From the NCBI GenBank assembly GCA_963965975.1, contig OZ014419.1:62001-126000 (forward strand): a stretch of DNA of 64,000 nucleotides, given 5' to 3'. The stretch is from Xestospongia bergquistia. Its lineage: Eukaryota > Porifera > Demospongiae > Haplosclerida > Petrosiidae. The translations under genes were made by a program, and so were the position numbers. The notes below the pieces were generated by a model. The model ran no database searches and was not told where the DNA came from. It saw nothing but the letters and a program-made list of their open reading frames with translations. Shown here one piece after another: positions 10,300-22,100 of this stretch (position 1 is its first letter; every line of letters starts with the position of its first letter).

Positions 10300-13200
10300 T
10301 TAATATAAGATAGTTTTCTCTCCATGCACTTCATACTTCACTGTTCTATTTAATGATCTTGCTTTAGGACGATGCTACAATAATAACAAAAATAAGGTAA
10401 TTATGAAGACCATCAGAACATTAATAATACCTCAATCATAAATAGCCCTAAACGAGACTGGGGTTTCTTATAAGCATATAATAGTATTGCACTCATTATG
10501 ATCATAGCAACAATCACTATGATAAATATGATTATGATAACTATAACTCCAGCTACAACAGGAGCTGATAAGGTACTTGAACTTGATATAATAGGAGAAA
10601 ATATAGCGGTTGAGGTTGGTATCACTGAATGAACTGAGGAAGCTAATGACATAGGAGAAAGTAATTGAGATGAAAAAAGACTAGTGGAAGAAGTAGCAAG
10701 TGAGGGAGATGGAGAAGCTGAGGGAGAGGGAAGAGTAGATGATAAAGGAGAAGATGAGGGAGTAGATGATAAAGGAGAAGATGAGGGAGAGGGAAGAGTA
10801 GATGATAAAGGAGAAGATGAGGGAGAGGGAATAGTAGATGATAAAGGAGAAGATGAGGGAGAGGAAAGAGTAGATGATAAAGGAGAAGATGAGGGAGTAG
10901 ATGATAAAGGAGAAGATGAGGGAGAGGGAAGAGTAGATGATGAAGAAGATGAGGGAGAGAAAGAGGCTTTAAGAGAAGGGAGATAACTACATGAAAATGG
11001 ACAGTAACTTTGTATGTACTTACTTCCACAAGTCTGTACAGCCTATACAAGTATACATAAAACAGTAAAAGATGATACTGGTAACTTACACTATCAGTGC
11101 AACCACTAACAAACCACTCTTGTCTGTGACGATCTATGCCATCAGAACATCTGAGAACAACCTTAATAAAAACATCAATAAAACTACCTGGAAACATCAG
11201 GACACCAGCTACAGGTAAAAAGACCCTCATCGGTAATGCCAGTACAGGTCTCACAAGATGTCCCAATAACACAATCTATAGTATTATATAATGTGCATAC
11301 TATGTATATGATAATTTACTTCTAACAGGTGTTATAATGTAAGCACTATCCCCTAGATATTGAGTGCTGTTAAGTTGTATTCGTGAGTATTCATAAACAT
11401 ATCTGTAGATAACTAGAGACACAAGTTATAAACATCTAATAATACTTAATATATCTTACGGAATCCCACATTAATATCGACATAGAAAGCATCAGCTAGT
11501 CCTACTTCAACAGGATGATTATCATTACTAATTTCTTTAAGAGCTAATGGTATCTATAGAGAGATCACAACATCAGTTTTAAACATGAGATAAGTACCTC
11601 ACGATATACAAAATGGATTGTACCATCACGAAATAAAGACACTTGAAATGAGAAGGGACCCTCTACACAGATAATAATTGTTGTAATTAATAGATTACAA
11701 TTGTACCGTCAACATGATCATTATTATGAACTTGATCCCATTGGACAGTAAATCTTGTATCTATGGATATAGTCATATAGTATAAGAAAGAAGCATATCA
11801 AACCGGTAGTGTAAACCAGTAATTTTGCAGTGTCATTGAGAGAGGGATTAAAGTTTGCTTGTAAAGGTGCAATAAATTGGGTCAAGTGAATTCTGTTATG
11901 AAAAAATGTTCCAGTATACAAGAAACCTATCAAATGTTACAATTATATGAAGACATATATTATTAGTATTAGTACCTCCTGTTGCCACACCAACTCTATT
12001 GATTTTGTGACCATAAAAAGGGAACTCAAATTTCAAATTCCATACCTAAAGGTATGACAGGAAAAAATGTCATACAGGAAGGATTACCCCTATGCAAACC
12101 ACATGATCATACATTCTGTAAACATGTTACTATATATGGCATGTATAGTTAGTATATACCCACTAACTGTGTTACTACTATACCTGATAACTATGTTACT
12201 ATATATGGCATGTATAGTTAGTATATACCCACTAACTGTGTTACTACTATACCTGATAACTATGTTACTATATATGGCATGTATAGTTAGTATATACCCA
12301 CTAACTGTGTTAATGATAACTGTTACTATATTGACTATATAGTTGGTATATACCTGATAACTGTGTTACTATATTGACTATATAGTTGGTATATACCTGA
12401 TAACTGTGTTACTATATTGACTATATAGTTGGTATATACCTGATAACTGTGTTACTATATTGACTATATAGTTGGTATATACCTGATAACTGTGTTACTA
12501 TATTGACTATATAGTTGGTATATACCTGATAACTGTGTTACTATATTGACTATATAGTTGGTATATACCTGATAACTGTGTTACTATATTGACTATATAG
12601 TTGGTATATACCTGATAACTGTGTTACTATATTGACTACATAGTTGGTATATACCTGATAATTGTGTTACTATATTGACTATATAGTTGGTATATACCTG
12701 ATAACTGTGTTACTATATTGACTATATAGTTGGTATATACCTGATAACTGTGTTACTATATTGACTATATAGTTGGTATATACCTGATAACTGTGTTACT
12801 ATATTGACTATATAGTTGGTATATACCTGATAACTGTGTTACTATATTGACTACATAGTTGGTATATACCTGATAACTCAAATGTAAATTTTGAAGGGGA
12901 CTCTCAGACACATTGGGATTACTAGAGTCGCCCGATCCAATTAAATCTGCTAGTTCAAACCACAAACTCTCAGCTCGATTACCAGCTGGAATATATTCTG
13001 ATGTATAATATAAATGATGATCTTGTATTGTTGAATTTGTTGTGATCTGTAGTGTGTAGTACTAGATACATCCAATTATTATGTATATATTATTCTTACA
13101 TTAGAAGGAGTAGTATCTCTTTTAATATTATATTTCTTTGCCGTCTCTTTATATTCCACAAATCTAATATCATATTTTTCTCTCTCTTTGATATCGGGAA

Positions 13201-13339
13201 CTTGTCTGTAATAATCTAACGAACGGCGGAGAGTAGTAAGTAGCTACTAACTATAAATGATACCTCCTCTATTGGAATCAAATGACAAAACTACAGTACA
13301 CGCACACAAAACAAGAAGAAAAGACAACTCCTGCTTCAT
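10300..13339 (-). CDS. PLXDC: Plexin domain-containing protein (PLXDC/TEM7-like), type I membrane protein
   Basis: ATG at 13337-13339 starts a signal peptide (MKQELSFLLVLCACTVVLS). The ectodomain follows human PLXDC1/2 block by block: FEFPFYGHKINRVGVATGG, FLYTGTFF, FIAPLQANFNPS, VQWDQVHN, GPFSFQVSLFRDGTI, HPVEVGLADAF, YEYSRIQLNSTQYL, then a PSI-type segment RCSDGIDRHRQEWFVSGC. A Ser/Pro/Thr-rich stalk of about 90 residues with internal repeats follows. One membrane helix (VVAGVIVIIIIFIIVIVAMII) and a short basic tail ending HGEKTILY complete the protein (TAA at 10300-10302). Vertebrate PLXDCs are receptors for PEDF and bind nidogen/cortactin; ligands here are unknown. One intron (about 12040-12882) is packed with tandem repeats that include the donor site. 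Confidence 0.9.
10690..10968 (-). repeat. Coding minisatellite for the Ser/Pro stalk of the PLXDC protein
   Basis: Degenerate tandem units of about 30-45 bp (plus-strand core GATGATAAAGGAGAAGATGA) translate on the minus strand to repeats of SSSPLSSTLPSPS type. Unit lengths are multiples of three, so copy-number change lengthens or shortens the stalk without a frameshift. Confidence 0.8.
12124..12315. repeat. 69-bp tandem repeat, about 2.8 copies, in PLXDC intron
   Basis: Copies begin at 12124, 12193 and 12262 and are identical over most of their length; the third breaks off at about 12312. Each full copy contains, on the gene strand, TTATCAGGTATAG, which resembles the intron's real donor. 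It adjoins the 43-bp array and shares the GTATATACC and ACTGTGTTACTA segments with it. Confidence 0.9.
12316..12878. repeat. 43-bp tandem repeat, 13 copies, starting at a 5' splice site
   Basis: The plus-strand unit contains TAGTTGGTATATACCTGATA, followed by ACTGTGTTACTATATTGACTA. Thirteen occurrences of the core can be counted with very few differences (two copies carry ACATAG for ATATAG). On the gene (minus) strand each unit reads ATCAG|gtatataccaac. The copy nearest the exon provides the actual donor after GAGTTATCAG (about 12874-12882); the others are intronic copies of the same donor context. Confidence 0.93.
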
Positions 13340-13542
13340 CTTGTCTACTGACAAAGCTGGCAATGCTAGGTGACAGATGTACTAATTTATATAGCCTTTT
13401 CGTCACTATGTAACTTACATTGTACACGCTACAGCCAGCAATTTTGTTTATAACTTAATAATAATAAAATGCAATCAACGTCAAATTAAATGGCGACTAA
13501 AATTTTTCAAAACACGCATACAAAGAAATAAACAATTATGTG
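13340..13542. other. Intergenic, 203 bp
   Basis: This interval holds the PLXDC 5' flank and the 3' flank of the phosphatase (both minus strand). It is AT-rich; no further gene or clear element was seen. Confidence 0.5.
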
Positions 13543-15027
13543 TCATTGATTTAAGGATCCCTCGTCAATAGAAGTAAAATCTTGTATCAATTCATTCGGT
13601 CCAGACACATATTTGATAGGATCTGAAGTACTATCAACTCCAGCGTGATCATATGCCTCTCCCAAACAACCAGGTGTAGGTGTGGTAGAATGCATATGTA
13701 ATGGAATAACAAAGCAAGTTATATCATCGCAACTTGCACTCTGTTCTTTAGCTGTACGCCATCCTTTTTTACCAAACACACCTCTTGCAGCTACTATAAG
13801 CTCCTTGGCTATATTAGTATAGAGTTTTTCATCATGTGGGAATCGCTCCATAGCTGCTTGTACACACTCTTGTGCCTCTTCATTTGAAAATCTCTCCCAC
13901 AGACCATCAGTAGCAATAATCAACATGTCATCTGATTTATGGTCATGTTCTGAAAGGTCCCATATTCTAACTTCTGGTACCGGAGATAAGAGTGGTTTAA
14001 TAAATTGTCCTCCAGGTGCCTCTAAATCGTGATCACCAAACCCACGTGTTGTACCAATAGTCGCCATCAACCGTGCTCTCTTCCCATGACCAATAATCAT
14101 TGGGACTTGATTAACATCTTCTTCAGAGACAGTTCTATATGCCCATCCGGACATATGACGATCACGATACAAGATACGATGACCAATGTCTTTCTTTCTA
14201 AGACGTCGTTGATATTCTAAACGACCAAAATATCGTCCTAAAAGTTGAGGTTGAAGATAAGCTAATTTCTGGAGGCGTTGTCTATCAGTTTCAGGCGTAA
14301 AATCCATTGACATTGGATGAATTTTTTGGAGATTATCAAGTAACAAGATGGCTCTACAATCTCCAGCATTTGCTACATATAACTTGTTTTGTAAGAAAAT
14401 AGCTACCATTGCTGTACAACCTCCTTTAATTAAGAAAGTATTACGTTCTGCTCTTATCTGTTCATCCATTTCAACAAATGCTTCTTCTAATGCTCCAACA
14501 ACTAACAACTCTTTAGGAATAGGTTCAGTAATACAACCCAAACCAGGATCATCCTCTGCTATGACTTCTGCCTGATCTTGTACTAGAAAATGACGAATAT
14601 TCTTGAACTTGTCACGAATATGTTTGTGTAGAGTGTGTGATGCCATCATAGCTGCCCCTGTGCCAGCATGGCCATCAAATACACCAAACATAACATATGA
14701 AATCAATGAAGTTGATTCTTTCTCTGTATCAGAGACAGATAGAGCTGTGACGTGAATAGATGCCTGATCTTCATTAACATAAATACTCTTGCCAGAATTA
14801 ATTGTTTCTGCATATCCAACATGCCAAGGCATTCTCGAGACATTGTTTGGAGTGAGAACCATCCGTGTGCCATGATCTTTAGAGTTATCAAATTGCTCTT
14901 GAGTCAATTCCAAGAAAAATGGACGAGAAAATTCATATTTTAATGGAAGTGCTGGTTGACCAGTTTTGTTTCTCTCTGAAATGTGCGGTACTGATTCAAG
15001 TCCTTCTGTAAATCGAGCCATGCTCAT
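13543..15027 (-). CDS. PP2C-family Ser/Thr phosphatase, PPM1H/J/M-like
   Basis: Single-exon gene of about 494 residues. The metal-binding PP2C motif MFGVFDGHAGTGAAMMAS lies near residue 118. KLYVANAGDCRAILL, IGTTRGFGDHDL, DDMLIIATDGLWERFSNEEA and CDDITCFVIPL are the later PP2C motifs. The insert with LQPQLLGRYFGRLEYQRRL and the N-terminus FTEGLESVPHI are typical of the PPM1H/J/M group rather than of PPM1A. Human PPM1H dephosphorylates Rab GTPases phosphorylated by LRRK2; whether this holds here is unknown. The start is put at ATG 15025-15027 (MSMARF); a second ATG six bases downstream is also possible. It is divergent from the coiled-coil gene across 103 bp. Lack of introns sets it apart from its neighbours. 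Confidence 0.92.
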   Translation of the reverse strand: MSMARFTEGLESVPHISERNKTGQPALPLKYEFSRPFFLELTQEQFDNSKDHGTRMVLTPNNVSRMPWHVGYAETINSGKSIYVNEDQASIHVTALSVSDTEKESTSLISYVMFGVFDGHAGTGAAMMASHTLHKHIRDKFKNIRHFLVQDQAEVIAEDDPGLGCITEPIPKELLVVGALEEAFVEMDEQIRAERNTFLIKGGCTAMVAIFLQNKLYVANAGDCRAILLLDNLQKIHPMSMDFTPETDRQRLQKLAYLQPQLLGRYFGRLEYQRRLRKKDIGHRILYRDRHMSGWAYRTVSEEDVNQVPMIIGHGKRARLMATIGTTRGFGDHDLEAPGGQFIKPLLSPVPEVRIWDLSEHDHKSDDMLIIATDGLWERFSNEEAQECVQAAMERFPHDEKLYTNIAKELIVAARGVFGKKGWRTAKEQSASCDDITCFVIPLHMHSTTPTPGCLGEAYDHAGVDSTSDPIKYVSGPNELIQDFTSIDEGSLNQ

Positions 15028-15130
15028 CAGCTGAACTGCAACACATGACAATCATGTGACTAAGCTCCACCTTATATTAAAACATGGTGGTTTGAGGTCC
15101 TCCTTTTGTCACATTTGTAAAGTTGTAATT

Positions 15131-18100
15131 ATGGATGAAGAAGAAAGAAGGACCAAACTACAGGCTGGGAAAGATGCAGTAAGTTTTAAATTTAATTAAA
15201 TAATATTTCATTTGTTTTTTAGCTACTAGCCTTTCAAAAGAAGAAAAAAACAAAGAAAAAGAAACCAAAGCAATTGACAGATGAAACTAATGATAATACT
15301 ATTAATATGACAAGTGATATTGGAGAATTAACTTCATTTGATGCTAATTTAACAGGAACTCACTCGCCTTTTGAAGTATGTGATAACACTTTAATTGCCA
15401 TAATAATGATGATATTATTTAGGATAAACCTCCAAATGATACATTCCATTCTGATGCTATGACAACCAGTTTTCCTGCACCTGGGTTATCCAGCATTGAC
15501 TCAGGACTAGTTAAAGATATTCCATCAGTCACTACCGCCCACACATATAATGGTACATCAACGACACAGGTATTGGAATTAAGTCAACTTGTCAGTACCT
15601 TACAAGAGGAGAACCAATCTTTACAATCACAGCTTAGTAGTCTTCAAGAACAATATGAAGGCGCCATGATGAATGCACAAGTCACAGCTCATTATAAAAC
15701 AGAGTTAGCATTATTGCAGGAAACTCTCTTGAAAACAGAGGAAGAGTTACAGAGTCGTGAGAAAGAAATGGATGAATTAAAGTCGACTCATTCTATTGAA
15801 TTAAAGCAATTACTTCACCAACAAGAGAAAGTTCAAGAGACATTGTTAACTGAGCAAAATGACAAACATTTAGCTCATATTAATCGCCTCACACAAGAAC
15901 TGTCTGTACAACACTCACCTCCTCAAGATGACACTGAAAAAGAAGCAGAAAGAATTAAACAACTCAAGAACAAGTTATCTGAGCTTCATGAGAAAGAAAA
16001 AGAAGACATCTTGTTAGCTCATCAAAAAGAAAAGACACTTCTTCAAAATGAGCATGAGAGCCAAAAACAAGATCTTATTACAAGTTACCAACAATCTATG
16101 GAGAGTAATCGACAACAACTTGAAGCATTAGCCAATGAACAGATCAAACAATTACACAATCAATATGTAACATCTCTTACTACAATCAATGAACAAAAAC
16201 ATGTCATAGAGACAGATCTTGTCAAAATGAGAGAACAAAATCAAAGTTTTTCTGAACAAATAGTTGTACTGGAAAGAGAGAAACAAAATGCAGAGAAACA
16301 AATACTTCAACTTCAAGAGAACCATTCTCGTCAACTTCAAGCTGTTAAAGATGATAGTCACGATCTTGAGAAACGACTCCAGGATTGGAAGACTAAAGCT
16401 GCTAGCTTAGAGTCTCGTCTCCAACAATCTAGTGCTATTCAAACTGAAAATTTACAAACACTCCAAGAGACGGAAGAAAGAATTCACACTCAGTACAAAC
16501 AAAAAATGTCCACTCAGCAAGATGAAATTCAGAGTCTCAAAGAGAAGTTAGAACAGGCTGAATTATCTCGAGAAGAGTATACAGGTCATTATGAGAAACT
16601 AGTCCATGAGAAATCAGCATTAATTGAAGATTTACAGAATGAATTAAAGACGACCATTGAATTACATAATACAACTCTCAAAGAAATGAAGGAGAAACAT
16701 TTGACTGAATTACAGAATCTTGAAGCCGAGCACTCCAATCAAGTTAGTGTTCTTGAAAATAGCATTTCTGAAAAGTCCAGTTCACAAGCTAGTCTTGAAT
16801 TTGCAGAAGCTCATATGTCCAAGTTACAACAAGAACTTAACGCTTATCGTAATCAAGAAAGTGATCATAAAACTGCTTTAGAACTCCTTCACAAAGAACA
16901 TCAAGAAGCTGTAGAGAATTTAGTTAGTCAAAGAGAAGAACGTATTAAAACTTTAACAAAAGATCACGAAATATCCGTAAGTCAGTTACAGAATGAGATT
17001 ACGTCATTACAAGCTAAAGTGGTACAAGTAGAAGAGGAAAAGAGAATTTTAGAACAAACTTTAAATCAAAGTTTACAAGACCTTAAAGTGAAACTCAAAG
17101 AAGACCATGAAAAAAGTATGGATGTCGTAAAAAAGGATCACGCCCACACACTACAGAAGATGAAAACTGACTTAGAAACTCACTATCAACAATTACTATA
17201 TGAAGAAGTTGATAAAATTAAGACACAAGTTAGCATTGAAAAGGAGGCAGAACTTCAACAAGCTCGAGCAAACAATGTACGTACTTTGCAGGAACTAAAA
17301 GAATCTCTCACTGCTACTGGTGATCAAGCCTTGACAGATGCACAAACTCGAATTATCAACTTAGAACAGAAATTAGATGAAGCAGAATCCGATATACGAA
17401 TGACCCGTCAACTTCAAGAACAATGTCAGAAATATGAGACAGAATTAAAAGCAAGTCAAGTACATCGTAGTTTAGCTGAGAGTGGTCTACAAGAAGAACA
17501 ACGATATCATTTACAAACACAAAAACAACTTGAAGAGACTGAGAAGAAGGTATTTGATCTTGAGAGCACTTTATCAGAAACTAAAGAAAAACACGAACAA
17601 GATAAAAGTGAATTTGAAGATGTTTTTCAAAGAAAAGAAGATGAATTAGCTTCATTATCAAGTCGTAATCAAACTTTACAATCTAGAGTTTCAGAACTAA
17701 CACAAGAATTGGAACAAGAACGTCTAACAAGTCAACTTAGACAAGAAAATGCAGAGACTGTAAAACTGTCAGAATTATCAACAGTTCATTCAAAATTAGA
17801 AGATGCTAAACAAAAATATTCCAGTCTATTACAAGAATGGTCTGAAAAAGAGAAAGGTCTTCAAGAGAAACTACAAACAACAGAAGAAAAATTGAGCCAT
17901 CGTGAGAACGAGTGGAGTCAACAATCATTAGAACAATCTACACAACTAGTACAATTAGAACAACAATTAAATGAACAGTCAATTCAACTTACATCAATAA
18001 AAGAAGAACTTCAACAAAGAAATGATGAAATTGAAGAAATAAAACAACAAAATGGAGATATGAGAAATCAGTTACAAGTTTTAACAGATGCTCATGGCAA

Positions 18101-18886
18101 ATTGAAGGAGGAAAATGTTAATATCAATGATCAGTTAAGACAATCTCTAAATTTAGTGGAACAACTTCAAGAAGAACTCAAAGAGAAAGATCAATGTCAT
18201 GAGGACTATCTCAAGGTCTGTCAAGAACGTGACAAAAATGACACTGAACTACAAAATGCACAGGTATATTTACAAGTTTTTTTTTGTAAAACTAAATGAT
18301 ATCTTCTTTGTTTCTCTTTTAGAATACATTGTTAGATCAATCACAAACAATTACTGATTTAAATGCTCAACTTAAAGCTCGTGAAGTAGCTATGGATGAA
18401 ATCCAAAAAGATTTTGAGCGTCAGTTATCAGAAGCAGAGGGCAAACAACGACTTTTAAAGAAGAAAATTCAAGCTTCTCATCGAGTGGAAGATCGTTTGA
18501 GTTCACTTCTCAATGAAAGAGGTAGATTAGAAAAATCGTTAGCAGGATCACGACAATCATTAATTGAAAAACTCCGTGAGAAAGACCTCCTTGAGAAAGA
18601 TCTTGCATATCATCGTACTGAATTAGAGAGAAGGTTAGCAGAGAAACAACGTCTAGAAGAATTGCTTTATGAGAAAAGTCGTTACGAACAAGAACTACAA
18701 CATCAACGTGATCAACTCCATATTGATCTGGAAAGCATTGAGAAAAAACTTAATTCTCAGGAGGTGGAGTTTGAGACAGAACGAGATAACTGGTTAAACC
18801 AGAAAGACAATCAACTGATGTTACAGGAAGTACCAGATGAGCTACGAGTCAACCTACAACATAAATATGAGACAACATCAACATAA
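15131..18886 (+). CDS. Long coiled-coil protein with AKAP9/pericentrin-type N-terminus
   Basis: Starts MDEEERRTKLQAGKDALLAF, then a Lys-rich run. This matches the short N-terminal motif (acidic start, EAGKxKLxxF) shared by human AKAP9 and pericentrin. After two short introns comes one exon of about 2.8 kb that is almost unbroken heptad coiled coil rich in Gln, Glu, Lys and Leu. A third intron follows QNAQ at about 18261, and the last exon ends YETTST at TAA 18884-18886. No PACT domain is present in this unit. The next gene on the same strand begins 280 bp later and does end in a PACT domain. Role as a centrosome or Golgi scaffold is inference from the N-terminal motif and coiled-coil content. 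Confidence 0.75.
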
Positions 18887-19166
18887 ATGACTATTAATAA
18901 TAACTAGGTGAATTAACTAGGTGTAATTTATTTTATCAACTTTTAATAATAATAATTAATTTTTCATTTCAATAGTTATGAATTTATTAATAATTATAAT
19001 TATTGTGGGCGCTAAATAGAATTACAGTTGAACTAGCTCATTTCAAATTCAAACCATGTGTAGTGGTGTGTAGTGGTGTGCAGTACTTTATATCTGAATG
19101 AGAATATTAAATGTAAGTTTACACTCTTTATAACTGAGACTATTATTTATTGCTATAGTGATTAAA
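18887..19166. other. 280-bp gap between the two coiled-coil units
   Basis: The gap contains stops in all frames. A likely 5'-UTR intron of the second unit can be seen (AAAT|gtaagt at about 19111 to ctatag at 19157): joining it to the upstream ATG at about 19099 gives an immediate TGA, so it is not coding. A short duplication GTGTAGTGGT lies at about 19057-19080. These features argue for a separate transcription start for the second unit. Confidence 0.5.
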
Positions 19167-22100
19167 ATGGTTGAAGAGAACTTGTTTGACAATTTACAAC
19201 TTTATGAAGATGTATTTTGCGGTGGTCATGAGAAGATACCACTAACTAAACATCACTTACAAGAGAAGTGTTGTGAACAACCACCTGATAATGACAGCCC
19301 ATTGTTACATGTAGAATTAGATGAAAGAGATGAGGACAGTGATAGTATGAACAGATCACATGATGGTGACTTATCTCATACTACACACTATGACAATACT
19401 CCTCTCCTTGCTAAACAGCTGGTCTCTAAAGTTCAGTTAAAAGCTCTTCATGTAACAATGACTAATGATGTTGAGAAGTTAAGAGAACAATGTAGAGAAC
19501 AAGAGAACGAAATTTTTAGTTTAAAACAAGTACAAAATGCTCTAGAAGGAGAAGTATTTGAGTTACAACAAACATTAAGTAATACTCAGATAACTCATCA
19601 AGAAGAAATAGAGACAATTACTAGTACACTTAAAGAAAAAGAATGGAAAACTCTTTCTCATTTTATTGTGGACAAAGCTCTAACTAATGCTAGAACAATA
19701 TCAGATCCTCAACTTACAAGAGAGCAACCATATATTATGACTAGTGAGTACTTTGAACTAGAGAGACAATTGAAAGAAAATGAGAGAGAACTTAGAACTA
19801 AATTTGAAGCAGAGCTACAACACGTAAAGGTATAATGATATTCATGACCTGTGCGAATGGGTGGATTAAATTTGAATTTCTATTTTTAGGTGAAGTTGGA
19901 AGAAAACAAAGCAACTGCTCTTGATACATTAACTAAAGATTTTACTCTTCAAATAAAACAATGGGAGAACAAAGTTACTGAACTCCAGCAAACAATGGCA
20001 GCTCTTGAAAGTACATTAGTTGAAACTCACCAGAAATATCAGGTATGTTTATAAATATTAAATATATTTTTCTACTGATATATAGAAAGAGAAAGACACA
20101 CTTCAAGCTAACCATAATAATGAGGTGAGTACAGTTATTATAACAATGACAATATAATAGATAATTAACTAGTTGTCAATGACCCAATCTAAATTGGACT
20201 CAGTAACTGAACAGTTAAGACAAATTCAAGTTAATTCAGAAGAGAGACATCAACAAGATACACATACTCTTGAACTAGTTCATGAACAACTTAGTCAAGT
20301 ACAACAAGAAAGGTAAATTATAGTGTTATTAATTATTGTACATGTTATAAATTATTATATGATATACAGAGATGCTCTTCATAATGCACTAATGTTATTA
20401 CAACAATCAGTAGCTAATCTGTTACCATTATCATCAACTATTGAGGCAGTCTTACCCAAAACTGACCAACATCCTAAGGATTTATTAGATGAAGAGGACT
20501 CTCCTAGTATTAGCCCTTCAAATGAGCCTGTAACTCCACCCAAAACAGAATGGATTTCACTTCTTCAATTACAACAAGATCCTACTGTACAGACCACACC
20601 CACTGATCCATCCCACAAACTCACTCAGGCCATCAATACTGGAGATAGTGGATTGGCAAGTCAGCAAACTAGTGCTGGACGAGCTCAAATGGAAGGGGCT
20701 TTAAAACAAGCTCCTCCCCCTTTTTATAGTCACTTGTCAAGTGAAGTTTATATCGGAAGTGTCATACGTTCTTTGCAACCACGAGATACCACGTCCTGTG
20801 ATGAGGACACTCCCAAGGCTCCACCCTCTACTACATTAGCTGAAGAGGAGACCCCTGTTATAACATCTGGTCGATTAATACCACATGATCTAACAATATT
20901 ATCACTTAACTCCACAGTCACTGATAACCACACCCACTTGACTCCTGAGTTAAGTATAGTCCAACTTGAACCAAGTCATGAGATTACAGATAATGTTAAT
21001 ACAATACAAAGTAAATGATGTCATTATATTGTATAAATATTATTATTATGATTGTGTTATAGAAATGATTTCTCAACTCTATCAATCTGTGACTAGACTG
21101 TTAGAGAATTTTCTCACCACTTCAACACAAGTTAGTACTAGTAGTTACTGTAGTATGGACATTAATAGTACTAGTAGTTACTATAATATATTTTAGGCCA
21201 TACAATATCAACAACAGTTGGGAGATGTGCAAGGAGATCTTGTAAGAAGTCAAACAAGTTTAACTAGTCAATTACAACATGTTGAACGACTTCAAGAAGA
21301 GGTATATTATATTATCATATCAATCAATGTGACTAATATTGTCTCAAGGTGTTACATCTTCAATATCAAATATCAAATCATATGACATCAAATAGTGAAC
21401 TGTTAAGAGCTCAAGAGAAGATAGCATCATTGATTACAGAGGTATCCTCTTATTATAAAATAATTATAATAATAATAATATTTTTAGGTGGAAATATTGA
21501 GACAATCTAAAGGAGAAGAGACTACAGAACTAATTAATGAGACAGAGCATTTATTGCAAGAACATTGTCATTTAGAACAAAGTCTTACTTTGTTAAAAAC
21601 TCAACTTAATGACAAACAAGAAGAAGTAAACAATAAAGAACAGATTTGTCAACAATATCAACAACAAGTTAGTTAATATAATAAATATAATAATAATATG
21701 TGATATGGTAATCTCTATTCTCTAGATATCTACATTAGAACATGAAATATTAACATTACATACTAAACTCTCAGCATTACAACAACTTAACAAAGAATTA
21801 CAATTGAAAAATGAAAACAATGAAATGCAATTCAGACAACAGGTAAGTCTCTCCCACTTAAATAATTAGTATTTAACGAGCTGTTATTAGTTGGAGTCAC
21901 TCAATACCAGTCATAATAATTTAGAGGCTCAACTAAAAATTAAAGATAATCGTATTCACGAGCTTGAGGACCTACCCGCACAATTACTAATTAAAGAGGG
22001 AAAAGAGGAGGAGCTATTAGAGAAAATTAATGACTTGACATCTCAATTAACGACAGCTCAACACAAGTTAGCTTGCTCAGCTACTGGTCTTGATAATAAA

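Noticed and set aside
10684..10986. Plus-strand acidic ORF (repeats of DDKGEDEG)
   Set aside because: It is the antisense reading of the in-frame Ser/Pro stalk repeats of PLXDC, which has a signal peptide, conserved domains and splice sites on the other strand.
12067..12342. Plus-strand ORF with 23-aa hydrophobic repeats
   Set aside because: The translation is simply the 69-bp intronic repeat; its period is a multiple of three by chance and no gene context supports it.
12316..12878. Possible CRISPR-like array
   Set aside because: The 43-bp units are directly tandem with no unique spacers and lie in an animal gene intron.
15028..15051. Phosphatase start at 15051
   Set aside because: The codon there is TTG; the first ATG in frame is at 15025-15027.
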